A stretch of 64,000 nucleotides of DNA from an uncultured Isosphaeraceae bacterium (GTDB lineage: Bacteria; Planctomycetota; Planctomycetia; Isosphaerales; Isosphaeraceae), in contig CAMFLR010000019.1 in the NCBI GenBank assembly GCA_945957605.1, positions 1-64,000 on the forward strand, in the 5' to 3' direction. Below are positions 33,509 to 41,407 of this stretch, piece by piece. The position numbers and the translations under genes are program-made. The notes under the pieces are model-generated. The model was not told where the DNA came from. It did no database searches and was given only the letters and a program-made list of their open reading frames with translations. Each line of letters starts with the position of its first letter. Position 1 is the stretch's first letter.

Positions 33509-36496
33509 CTATCGAACCGTGCGGCGATTCCCCTCAGCAAGCGGGGGTTGCGGCTTCTCGTCGATCGAGATGATCTTCTGCACGCGTAAGTTGTCGAATT
33601 GCGCGAACTGAAGTCCCGCATAACCGAGCATTACCGTCATCTCGCCGCTCGCTGGTGCGCGCCGGTAAATCACAATCTCCTGCCAGCCCGGGATGGCCGA
33701 GGTCTGGCGGAACTGCAACGCCTCACCGCCAAGCGAATCGCGGACGATCACGCCGCCGGCGCCCGGAGACGTGCGGCTCGGCATGTTCACCATCACGGCA
33801 ATCCGCAAGATTTCCGCTTCCTTAACCGGAATCGGTGGCGTGCGAATCGCGGCGACGGGGAGGTCCTGGAACGGAACCAACTCGTCGATCTGTGACTTGT
33901 CCTTGGGAGCACCGGAGAGCTTGATCGCGCGATTGTTCTTTCCTGGGCCATCGTTCGTCGTCGAAATCGCGGATTCGATTCCGGTGTCGCGATAGCTCTC
34001 GTCGGCCCAGCCGAGTTCCTTGAACGAGTCGACGTCTTCAAAGTCGCCGCTCGGGATGAGATTCTTGCTCAACCTTCCCTGGCGAATCCAATCTTTCCAG
34101 ATCCACGCCTGTGGCAGCGTGTTGAACGCAACCAGTGGCGCTGCCGAGATGGGTGTGGTGATGCGTGGCAGCGGCTTCGACTGGCCGGGAAGCGGGACCG
34201 GTCCACACGGCAACTTGGGATCATTGATCACACTGGCGATCGCCGAGAGTGCCTGCTCCCACTGGTAACGCATGAGAATCGCCAGTGGCCGCCCGGAACG
34301 CCGGGCCTCATTCCAGGCCACCGCATATTCCTGCCGTTCCTGGGCATCCTGGGCTGACTTGATGCTGTCGACCGAAAGCTTCAAAAGCTCATCGGCCTCG
34401 GCCATCTTGTGGCCATCGTCGACGAGTTGTTGATGCGTTTCAACAACGGACGCGTAGATGAGCTGTGCCTGTTCGATCGCCAGGTTCACGGCGTGAGGCC
34501 GAACGCGCACGACCGCGCGCTGGATTTCCTCGATCCGCGAGCCGTCGGTCGTGATGTAGATAATCGACGTCGGGCCGAACTCGGGGATTGTGATCCGCGT
34601 GCCGCCGGGGATGCGCTGCTTGTCGAGAACCTGAACGTCGCCGGGACTGATCTCGTACGCCTCGGCGTCGTAGGCCTGGCCCGGGATGTCGATCTTGAGG
34701 TTCTTGAGCGCCATTTGCGGCGGCTGGAATTGCGCGAACGTATCGAAATCGGCGACGAACAGCACCGCGCCTCGGCGGTCTTTCGTCTTGTACATGATCG
34801 CCTTGATCGACCCGTGCGGCGGCTCTTCCTTCTTCTTCGTGACCGTATTTCGCATACCGTTGAGCCCGACCGTCGGCGGCGGAGCAGGTGGATCAGGCTT
34901 GTAGGTCGGCAGGATGGTCGCGACCTTTGAGGTGTCGGCAAGCAGCCACTCGAACAGGTCGATTTCCTCGTTCAGGAACGCTGCTTCGATCAGAAGCGGC
35001 CGTCCCGAGCCCAGCGTGATCTCGTCCGACCCTTCAAAAATCAGCCCACGTGCTCCCGCGGCGATGGCGGTGAACGTCGCGAGCCGCATCTGGTCGGGCT
35101 GGACACGAGGGATACCCCATGACGGCGGCTTGTCCTTGCCCCAGATCGCCTCCTTGTAAAGCGGAGGGGCAGACATCGTAATCGTCGAGTAAATGAACGC
35201 GTCGGCGTTTTCGAGAACCGTCAAATCGTTGCGCTGGCGGAGATAATCGAACATCTCGGTCGGCGATTGCATCGTCCCCCAACCCATCGGCCGAACGCCG
35301 AGGATATCGAGATGGTCGGGACGCCTCGCGAACTTCGACAACGCTCCAACGACCTCACCCGAACTCAGCGGCGCGATTCCCGTTTGCTTACGGATCAGCT
35401 TTGCCGCTGCCCGAGCACGTTCAAGCTGGCGGGCGCGAGCCGCGGGATCGATCGGTGCGCCGAGGTTCGTTCCGACCGAAATGAATGCAACCTTATCCTT
35501 TGCGGGAAACGCGTCGATTTGTTGCTGGATGAAATTGAGGTCGAGCCGTTCGCCTTCCTTGCCGGCGTCGAACTCGGGCATGAGAACGAGCCCCGCGTCG
35601 GCCGCCTCCTTGATTTCAGCCACATCGGCGTCGATCGGCAGCGCGAGGAGATCGAAATTGGCCTGTCGCAGTTTCGCCGGAAGCGCACCAGGGGCACGCA
35701 CGCCAGTAAAGAGCCAGGGGAACCCGTTACGTGTCAACCGGTTACGCTGAAGTTCAAACGGCGCACCGGTTTTCGCCTCGGCGTTGGCTTCCGCAGCCTC
35801 GGCGGGCAAAGGCGGGAGATTATCGCCAGGCTTCGCAGTTAATGACTTTGCATGCGCGGCAATCAGCGTCTCGGTGACCGGCCAGATGCGCAAGTCGTCG
35901 AGAAAAACCTCGGTCGCACCTTCACCGCCGTAGAGGTTGATCACCAGACGGTCGACGTACGCTTCTTCCAGGCTCACCTTGCGCTTGGTCGTGGCGCGAA
36001 GCACGCGGGCCTGGCGTTCGATCGACGACGGCAAGTCCATCAACTCGAGCCGCGTCCAGCGCTCGGGGGTGTCGAGAATCGTTCCCGGCACCAGCACGAA
36101 CGACGGTTGATTCGTTTCCGGATCGACGTCCTTGGGCAGGATCACGCGAGCTAGCAGTTGTGTGCCGGGACGATCTGACCGCACTTGCAGGCTAACCTGA
36201 AGGTCGGGTGTGACCGGAATCTTCGGCAGTTGATAGCTGAAGTAGAAGCCGCTGCCGACTCCCGCCTCGAACTGGAAGTGCTCCGCCATACTCCCTTCGC
36301 GGACCGACTTCTGCGAGCGGTCGTGAGCGAAGAGCTTCACCTGGTTGTCGGTCTTTTCCTGCCGCCAGGCAGGTTTCTCGGTCTCGAACGGGTCTTTAAG
36401 CACGTTCGCGCCGTTTTGCGCGGAGACGACGGGGGCGAGCAAGACAAGCCACGTGGCCGCGGCGATCCAACTCAAAAGCAAGCGGCGGCGATTCAT
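33509..36496 (-). CDS. Large secreted protein with glycosidase-like barrel and carbohydrate-binding-like ends
   Basis: 995 residues. A signal peptide (RRRLLLSWIAAATWLVLLAPVVSAQ) is followed by a beta-sandwich-like N-domain (about 30-220, GSGFYFSYQLPKIPVTPDLQVSL, VFLDDLRIWPV). A central region (about 260-640) has TIM-barrel character: PFELQRNRLTRNGFPWLFTGVR, FDLLALPIDAD, VAFISVGTNLGAP, RPDHLDILGVRPMGWG and AIAAGARGLIFEG. The C-terminal part (about 780-995) is again beta-rich with carbohydrate-binding features (GWQEIVIYRRAPASGEMTVMLGYAGLQFAQFDNLRV). This suggests a polysaccharide-acting or glycan-binding envelope protein; catalytic residues are not recognised. ATG 36496 has GGGAGGT 9 bases upstream and starts the signal peptide; the frame extends to 36619 without support. 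Confidence 0.72.
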   Translation of the reverse strand: MNRRRLLLSWIAAATWLVLLAPVVSAQNGANVLKDPFETEKPAWRQEKTDNQVKLFAHDRSQKSVREGSMAEHFQFEAGVGSGFYFSYQLPKIPVTPDLQVSLQVRSDRPGTQLLARVILPKDVDPETNQPSFVLVPGTILDTPERWTRLELMDLPSSIERQARVLRATTKRKVSLEEAYVDRLVINLYGGEGATEVFLDDLRIWPVTETLIAAHAKSLTAKPGDNLPPLPAEAAEANAEAKTGAPFELQRNRLTRNGFPWLFTGVRAPGALPAKLRQANFDLLALPIDADVAEIKEAADAGLVLMPEFDAGKEGERLDLNFIQQQIDAFPAKDKVAFISVGTNLGAPIDPAARARQLERARAAAKLIRKQTGIAPLSSGEVVGALSKFARRPDHLDILGVRPMGWGTMQSPTEMFDYLRQRNDLTVLENADAFIYSTITMSAPPLYKEAIWGKDKPPSWGIPRVQPDQMRLATFTAIAAGARGLIFEGSDEITLGSGRPLLIEAAFLNEEIDLFEWLLADTSKVATILPTYKPDPPAPPPTVGLNGMRNTVTKKKEEPPHGSIKAIMYKTKDRRGAVLFVADFDTFAQFQPPQMALKNLKIDIPGQAYDAEAYEISPGDVQVLDKQRIPGGTRITIPEFGPTSIIYITTDGSRIEEIQRAVVRVRPHAVNLAIEQAQLIYASVVETHQQLVDDGHKMAEADELLKLSVDSIKSAQDAQERQEYAVAWNEARRSGRPLAILMRYQWEQALSAIASVINDPKLPCGPVPLPGQSKPLPRITTPISAAPLVAFNTLPQAWIWKDWIRQGRLSKNLIPSGDFEDVDSFKELGWADESYRDTGIESAISTTNDGPGKNNRAIKLSGAPKDKSQIDELVPFQDLPVAAIRTPPIPVKEAEILRIAVMVNMPSRTSPGAGGVIVRDSLGGEALQFRQTSAIPGWQEIVIYRRAPASGEMTVMLGYAGLQFAQFDNLRVQKIISIDEKPQPPLAEGNRRTVR

Positions 36497-36727
36497 GAGT
36501 CCGAGACCTCCCATGTCTCTCACTCGCATCCCTACTGCGCGCAAACCGGCCAGCCTGGCCAGGGCGGGATCGTACCGCTTCATCCCGAGACCGAAAAGAT
36601 CAATCCCATCGCCATGCAATTTTACGCAAACGGAATATTTTACCTAGACGGACAAAATTTCGCAGTCGGAAGTGCTTAGCCAGTTTTACGTGATAGAGTG
36701 GAGTACACCCGTGAAGAGGCTTATTGA

Positions 36728-37018
36728 ATGAGCGCGACGACTGTGAACGAATTGCGTGTTGGCGGATCAGAAATCCCGGCGGAGCTTTCCCGGCTCCAGG
36801 AGCGGATTGATAGTCTGCCCGAAAATATTCGGGCCGAACTGGCGCCACTGGCAGCGGAAGCCCTTGATGCGTCGGTATTTCGGTCACGCGTTCTGTCGAT
36901 CGCCCGCGAGGGGCTCGAGCGTTTCCGGCTCGATCTCGCTGTCGCGAAGTTCGACCTCGAAGCGACTCGCAGGGAGCGCGAGATCCTCAGGCGCAAGCTC
37001 GAATCGCTGGGCGGCTGA
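36728..37018 (+). CDS. Small coiled-coil protein of unknown function
   Basis: 96 residues with no recognised domain. Heptad-like helices run through ELSRLQERIDSLPENIRAEL and again through EGLERFRLDLAVAKFDLEATRREREILRRKLESL, so a coiled coil is likely. GAAGAGG lies about 10 bases before the ATG. It is divergent from the secreted protein gene. The codon use is like its neighbours, so a real gene is more likely than chance. Confidence 0.65.
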   Translation: MSATTVNELRVGGSEIPAELSRLQERIDSLPENIRAELAPLAAEALDASVFRSRVLSIAREGLERFRLDLAVAKFDLEATRREREILRRKLESLGG

Positions 37019-37384
37019 CCTACAAGCTCTGACAAAAACCATATGGCAAAGGGTTAGGGCCATCCGTCTATAGCCCTCCACTTTGAGGATTCTTGCCACG
37101 TTCACTTCGCATAGGCAGGATGAGTTCCTCGCCGCCGTCGCCCTTTACCTGCCGCCGCAGCAACGCCGAGCGTCGAAGCGCGGCAGCGGCCTGGGCGAGG
37201 TCGTTGGGTAGTCGAGCGGACGATCTCCTGGCTCAATGGGCTGCGGCGGCTACGGGGGCGTTACGATCGGCTTGGGGTAATCAAGGAAGCCTGGGCGACG
37301 CTGGCCGCAAGCGTGATTTGCTTCCTCGTCCTGCATCATGATGCTCTGTAAAAGTCTGGACCCCGTCAGAGCTTGTCAGGGCCG
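37019..37384. other. Intergenic region with possible gene remnant
   Basis: 366 bases without a supported gene. A plus-strand frame near 37099-37212 reads DEFLAAVALYLPPQQRR and on with normal codon use, but it has no start or ribosome site and stops quickly. It could be a decayed gene fragment. The overlapping 37093-37341 frame is Ser/Arg-rich in a way typical of a shadow frame. Confidence 0.3.
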
Positions 37385-37660
37385 CTACTTCGATGCCACT
37401 CTCGTTGGCTTCGAGATTTTCCCTATGTGCTGGAGGTAGCAGAGGGCGAAGAGGACCGCGATGGTTACGAACTGGAAAATCAAGAATACCCCCTTGAAGC
37501 ACAAGAGGGCATGCAACACGAACGCAAACAGCGCTGTACCGTTGGCGGAGAGTCTTTTTTCATCCATTGGCGGGGTTGAGCGGAGCCACCCGTAGAAGAC
37601 TGCAAAGATGACTGCGTCGACAACCGCTAAGCTGAGGATGATCTTCGTCTGGAAATCCAT
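37385..37660 (-). CDS. Small two-transmembrane protein
   Basis: 91 residues, unknown. Hydrophobic segments IILSLAVVDAVIFAVFYGWL, GTALFAFVLHALLCFKGVFLI and FQFVTIAVLFALCYLQHIG predict two to three membrane spans with a short polar loop (MDEKRLSANG) between the first two. AGGA with 7 bases to the ATG supports the start. It is 63 bases downstream of the M28 gene on the same strand and may be transcribed with it. Confidence 0.65.
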   Translation of the reverse strand: MDFQTKIILSLAVVDAVIFAVFYGWLRSTPPMDEKRLSANGTALFAFVLHALLCFKGVFLIFQFVTIAVLFALCYLQHIGKISKPTRVASK

Positions 37661-37723
37661 TGCAAGTCCTATCGAGTCCGCACAACCGAAGGTGTCCCAG
37701 GGTTTTGTCAGTGCTTGTAATGC

Positions 37724-38758
37724 TCAGCGCCGGGCCTTTGGCTTGTTGAGCCACGCCGTCATCACCTTACCCACGGCTTCGAGACTCTCAGCCGAGCAAT
37801 TCTCGGGCAGGTCCGTCGCCTTGTGCCAGTGCGGGTAGTCGAAGTCGATGATATCGATGGCTGGGATGCCAGAGTTGTAGAGCGGCAGGTGATCGTCTTG
37901 GACGGCCGTTTGTCCCATGCGATCGCGGAACTGCTTCACTTCGAGTGCCTTGGCGACCGACCAGATGTCGCGCACCAGTCGCGGGGCGAAGTCGACTGAG
38001 TGCGGTTCCTTGTCGATCGTCAAATTCTTGTCGCCAATCATGTCGAGCACGAAGCCGGCCACATAATGAGGCGTGGTCCTTGTCCGCCCGCGCTGGGACT
38101 GGGCGTACATCGCGCCAAAATGCTTGGAACCAAGAAAATACTCGCCGTTCTGATCCTGGCCCCCGCCGTAAACCAGTTCTTCGCCGTCGAAAAGCACGAG
38201 ATCGACGCCCCAGGGCGTCTTGGAATCCTTGAGGTGATGAGCGATTTCCATCAGCATCGCCACACCTGACGCACCGTCGTTCGCGCCGATGAACGGAATC
38301 CGGCGATTGGCGGGATTTGTATCTTCATCGGGAAACGGTCGCGTGTCGTAATGTACGCCGATGACGACTCGCTCAACGCGCTCGGGAAACCACGAGCCGA
38401 CGAGGTTGGCCATCGAAACGGGTTGTCCGTTCGACGGATCGACGCCCTTGAACGCCTGCACGGTGACGGTCGCGCCCTGATCGCGGAAATGCTTCGCGAC
38501 GAGTTCGCGCTGGGTGGTATTCGCAGCCGATCCGGCGGGACGAGGGCCGATCGCGCAAATCTTCTTCAAGTATTCGTATGCACGCTTGCCGTCGATTTTT
38601 GCAGGGTTGAGCGACGATTTCGTATCGGCCATCGAGGAGCCCAACATCGGCCAGATCAAAACGACAATGCCCGCCAGCACAAGGACGCCGGCCGCCATCA
38701 CGAGCATCCGAGATTTCGACCGCGGCGTAACAGCCGGACCTGCGGCTTTCGGCTCCAT
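37724..38758 (-). CDS. M28-family metallohydrolase, glutaminyl-cyclase-like, membrane-anchored
   Basis: 344 residues. A short polar N-terminus and one membrane anchor (MLVMAAGVLVLAGIVVLIWPML) precede the M28 fold. Metal-site and active-site motifs are VVIGVHYDTRPFPDEDTNP, GANDGASGVAMLME, LFDGEE, DMIGD and DDHLPLYNSGIPAIDIIDFDYPHWH. The last, with its DDH and late His, fits the glutaminyl-peptide cyclotransferase branch better than classical aminopeptidases. If so, it would form N-terminal pyroglutamate on exported proteins; a peptidase remains possible. ATG 38758 has GAGGAG about 9 bases upstream. A longer frame to 38836 overlaps Maf by 11 bases but lacks a ribosome site. Confidence 0.85.
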   Translation of the reverse strand: MEPKAAGPAVTPRSKSRMLVMAAGVLVLAGIVVLIWPMLGSSMADTKSSLNPAKIDGKRAYEYLKKICAIGPRPAGSAANTTQRELVAKHFRDQGATVTVQAFKGVDPSNGQPVSMANLVGSWFPERVERVVIGVHYDTRPFPDEDTNPANRRIPFIGANDGASGVAMLMEIAHHLKDSKTPWGVDLVLFDGEELVYGGGQDQNGEYFLGSKHFGAMYAQSQRGRTRTTPHYVAGFVLDMIGDKNLTIDKEPHSVDFAPRLVRDIWSVAKALEVKQFRDRMGQTAVQDDHLPLYNSGIPAIDIIDFDYPHWHKATDLPENCSAESLEAVGKVMTAWLNKPKARR

Positions 38759-38825
38759 GTCGCGCAACTCCTCAGCGCCTCGAGGCAAACCATCTGCGTC
38801 ATCCACTGGTTGCATCATACCGAGA

Positions 38826-39419
38826 TTAAAGCCCATTTGTCAGGGCGGGATGCTCCGCGAGCAGAGCTTCAAGCCGTTCCATCGGCAAGCCGACGACGTT
38901 CGACCAACTCCCACGCGTCACCGCGACCCACGGGTCGTAATCCTGCACCCCATAGGCTCCAGCCTTTCCCTCCCAGCGATTTGTGTCGAGAAACGCGTTC
39001 CGGGCATCGTCGCTCAAAGGCTCGAACCGGACGACGCTAATCTCAGCCGCGCCGACCCATTCGCCTCGATCGGCCCGATACAGGCAAATCCCGGTTACAA
39101 CCTCGGTGTCGCGGCCTTCTTGCAGGCGAATCATCCGCTCGGCATCAGCGCGATCGATCGGCTTGTTGAGGATCTCGCCTTCAACGGCGCACGCTGTATC
39201 AGCCGCCAGAATCAAACCGTTCTGCCGTGATTGCGCTATCGCCCTTGCCTTTTTCCAAGCGAGAATCGACACGTATTCGACCACCGTAGTGCCGTGCGGC
39301 GGTTCAGGTTCGTCGATGTGCGACGGCTCGACTTCGATTTGATATCCCGCCTCTGTGAGCAACTGCCGGCGACGAGGCGACGCGCTCGCGAGAATCAACG
39401 TAAAACTTGACCGAGTCAT
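38826..39419 (-). CDS. maf: Maf-family nucleoside triphosphate pyrophosphatase
   Basis: Hydrolyses non-canonical or pyrimidine nucleoside triphosphates to monophosphates, a housecleaning role. The 197 residues show LILASASPRRRQLLTEAGYQ, the catalytic-Asp region ILAADTACAVEGEILNKP, the EGRDTEVVTG segment and the GKAGAYGVQDYDPW loop with SNVVGLPMERL at the C-terminus. Length is normal. The ATG 39419 has GAGAGA just upstream and starts at the family beta-strand; a frame to 39485 is unlikely. The M28 gene follows on the same strand. Confidence 0.93.
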   Translation of the reverse strand: MTRSSFTLILASASPRRRQLLTEAGYQIEVEPSHIDEPEPPHGTTVVEYVSILAWKKARAIAQSRQNGLILAADTACAVEGEILNKPIDRADAERMIRLQEGRDTEVVTGICLYRADRGEWVGAAEISVVRFEPLSDDARNAFLDTNRWEGKAGAYGVQDYDPWVAVTRGSWSNVVGLPMERLEALLAEHPALTNGL

Positions 39420-39593
39420 AACAATCTCTCTGGCCACGTAGGGGAAATCGCCCCTGATTGTTGGGAAAACGTCCGCCGGAGGCAACGCCCCAGCGCAGGC
39501 TCTTGCTCCTCACTGTCGCAGGGGATAGCCTGAGGCGCAGAGAGACGTCGGCGTGTGGGTGCCGGAATTGATTGGGAAGCGGATCGCCTGTTT

Positions 39594-40676
39594 ATGCGTG
39601 AATCTGTGCGTGCCTTGAATATCGCGCTTGGCCAGGGCCGAGAGCGAATCGTCTGCCAGGTGGTTGAGACGAAGGGATCAACACCCCAAAAAGCCGGGGC
39701 GCTGATGATCGTCAACCCCGACGGCGGCCAGATCGGCACGCTCGGAGGCGGCTGCGTCGAGAACGAGGTGAAGACTCGGGCGATTCGCCGCATCGGCAAC
39801 CCTGGCGCAGAGATCCAATCGTTCGTGCTCGACCACGACTACGCCTGGGCCGATGGCCTCATTTGCGGCGGCAAGATGGTCATCATCGCCCAGTCAACCG
39901 CCGAACCCGATGCCCCCGCCTATTTCCAGGCCCTCGAAACATTGATGGAACTTGGTCACGGTTTCACCGAAGCCGTCGCGATTGACCCCTCGCGGTTCCC
40001 CGGAATGGCGGTCGGAGCCCGTTTTCTCTACGCCGCCGAAGGTAAATTCGTCGCAAGCTGGAATGGCGACGGTTTCGCCGATGATGTCGCCCTCTGGATC
40101 GCGCCGCTCGACGAACGCCCGCATTCCGGCGTAAAAGGGGGAATCGCACTTCTGCCGCGGTTGCCTCGAGTCCGCTTGGTGATCGTCGGGGCAGGGCACG
40201 TCGGTCAGGCAGTCGCGAATCTCGCGGCGCAAGCTGATTTTGACGTATGGATCGTCGACGATCGTGCGCAGTACGCCAACCACGATCGCTTTCCCGCCGC
40301 CGAACGCTTGCTCGTCGGACCGATTGAAGACGTCCTGGGCACGCTCGAAGTCGACCGCAACACATATGCGCTGGTCGTCACGCGAGGTCACGGCCACGAC
40401 CAGGAAGCAGTGCGGATTCTGGCGCCGACGGCGGCCTCGTATGTCGGCCTAATCGGAAGCCGTCGCAAGATCAAGCTGATCTTCGAGAGCCTGCGCGAGA
40501 TGGGAATTCCCGAGAGTTCGCTCGCCCGCGTCTCTGCGCCGGTGGGAATCGACATCGGCTCGGAAAGCGTGATCGAAATCGCCGTGAGCATCGTCGCCGA
40601 ACTCATTTCGAGGCGCAACCTGGGCAATCCGCCCGATGGCTCGCGAACTCATCCCCTCGTGGCGGCTCACGGGTGA
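39594..40676 (+). CDS. XdhC/CoxI-family Mo-enzyme maturation protein
   Basis: 360 residues. XdhC-family proteins help insert or sulfurate the molybdenum cofactor of xanthine-dehydrogenase-type enzymes. The N-domain shows CQVVETKGSTPQKAGALMIV and GTLGGGCVENEVKTRA; the C-domain is a Rossmann fold with VIVGAGHVGQAVANLAAQ, VTRGHGHDQEAVR and YVGLIGSRRKI. ATG 39594 fits the family start; GTG 39555 is an alternative 13 codons upstream. The stop overlaps the GTG start of the MocA-like gene. No molybdo-enzyme subunit is in the window, so its client is encoded elsewhere. Confidence 0.9.
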   Translation: MRESVRALNIALGQGRERIVCQVVETKGSTPQKAGALMIVNPDGGQIGTLGGGCVENEVKTRAIRRIGNPGAEIQSFVLDHDYAWADGLICGGKMVIIAQSTAEPDAPAYFQALETLMELGHGFTEAVAIDPSRFPGMAVGARFLYAAEGKFVASWNGDGFADDVALWIAPLDERPHSGVKGGIALLPRLPRVRLVIVGAGHVGQAVANLAAQADFDVWIVDDRAQYANHDRFPAAERLLVGPIEDVLGTLEVDRNTYALVVTRGHGHDQEAVRILAPTAASYVGLIGSRRKIKLIFESLREMGIPESSLARVSAPVGIDIGSESVIEIAVSIVAELISRRNLGNPPDGSRTHPLVAAHG

Positions 40677-41278
40677 TTCCGGCTCTCATCCCCGCGGCCG
40701 GGCTGAGCGCACGAATGGGCCGGCCCAAGCCGCTTCTCGACACCGCCGGCCAACCGCTGCTCGCACGCATCATCTCCGCACTTCGCGCAGGCGGAACAGG
40801 TGAGGTTTTCGTCGTCACTCCGCCTCAAATGAGAAGTGAAACGCCAGCAATCGCCAAAATCGTCGTCGAGGCCGGCGCAATTCCCATCACCCCCGACCGC
40901 CAAACGCCCGAAATGCGTGCAACGATCGAACTCGGTCTGATCGCAATCCTGTCTCGAATTGCCGACGCCCCGGGCCTGCTGCTTTGCCCCTGCGATACAC
41001 CAAACATCAGCGCAAGCCTCGTCGCTCGAATTCTGGCCGAACACGCCGCCCAACCACACGCCGTCATCGCCCCCACGTTCAATGGCAAGCGCGGACACCC
41101 TGCGCTTCTTCCGGCCGCGGTTGTGGCCCAGATCCCGAATTTACCCGCGGGGCAGGGGGTGAAAGCCCTGTTCGACCGGCCCGGCACGCAGGTCGTGGAA
41201 TTCCCGTGGGACCAGGCTCTCGACGACGTCGATACTCCCGAGGATTATGAGAGATGGATCGCTCGGAATACCCCCTGA
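40673..41278 (+). CDS. MocA-like molybdenum cofactor cytidylyltransferase
   Basis: 201 residues of MobA-like NTP-transferase fold. It shows LIPAAGLSARMGRPKPLLDTAG at the start (the nucleotide-binding loop with Gly and Lys), the metal-binding LLLCPCDTPNIS and GKRGHPALL with DDVDTPEDYERW at the end. MocA makes the CMP-containing form of the cofactor used by xanthine-dehydrogenase enzymes, in keeping with the XdhC gene that overlaps it by four bases (GTGA). The GTG start is backed by this overlap and the family N-terminus. Confidence 0.9.
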   Translation: MIPALIPAAGLSARMGRPKPLLDTAGQPLLARIISALRAGGTGEVFVVTPPQMRSETPAIAKIVVEAGAIPITPDRQTPEMRATIELGLIAILSRIADAPGLLLCPCDTPNISASLVARILAEHAAQPHAVIAPTFNGKRGHPALLPAAVVAQIPNLPAGQGVKALFDRPGTQVVEFPWDQALDDVDTPEDYERWIARNTP

Positions 41279-41407
41279 CGACCAATTCTTTCGGATTCAG
41301 CCTGACTGCCCCTTTCAGCCGAACAGACAAGCCGATAGACTGGCTTTTGTGAGACTCTGACGACCGTCCGAGCTTCGCAAGAGGTCAGGGTAGAGAAGGA
41401 GCGCATC

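Noticed and set aside
37093..37341. 82-codon plus-strand frame
   Set aside because: Ser/Arg/Ala-rich shadow composition and no start signal; recorded as intergenic with a possible remnant.
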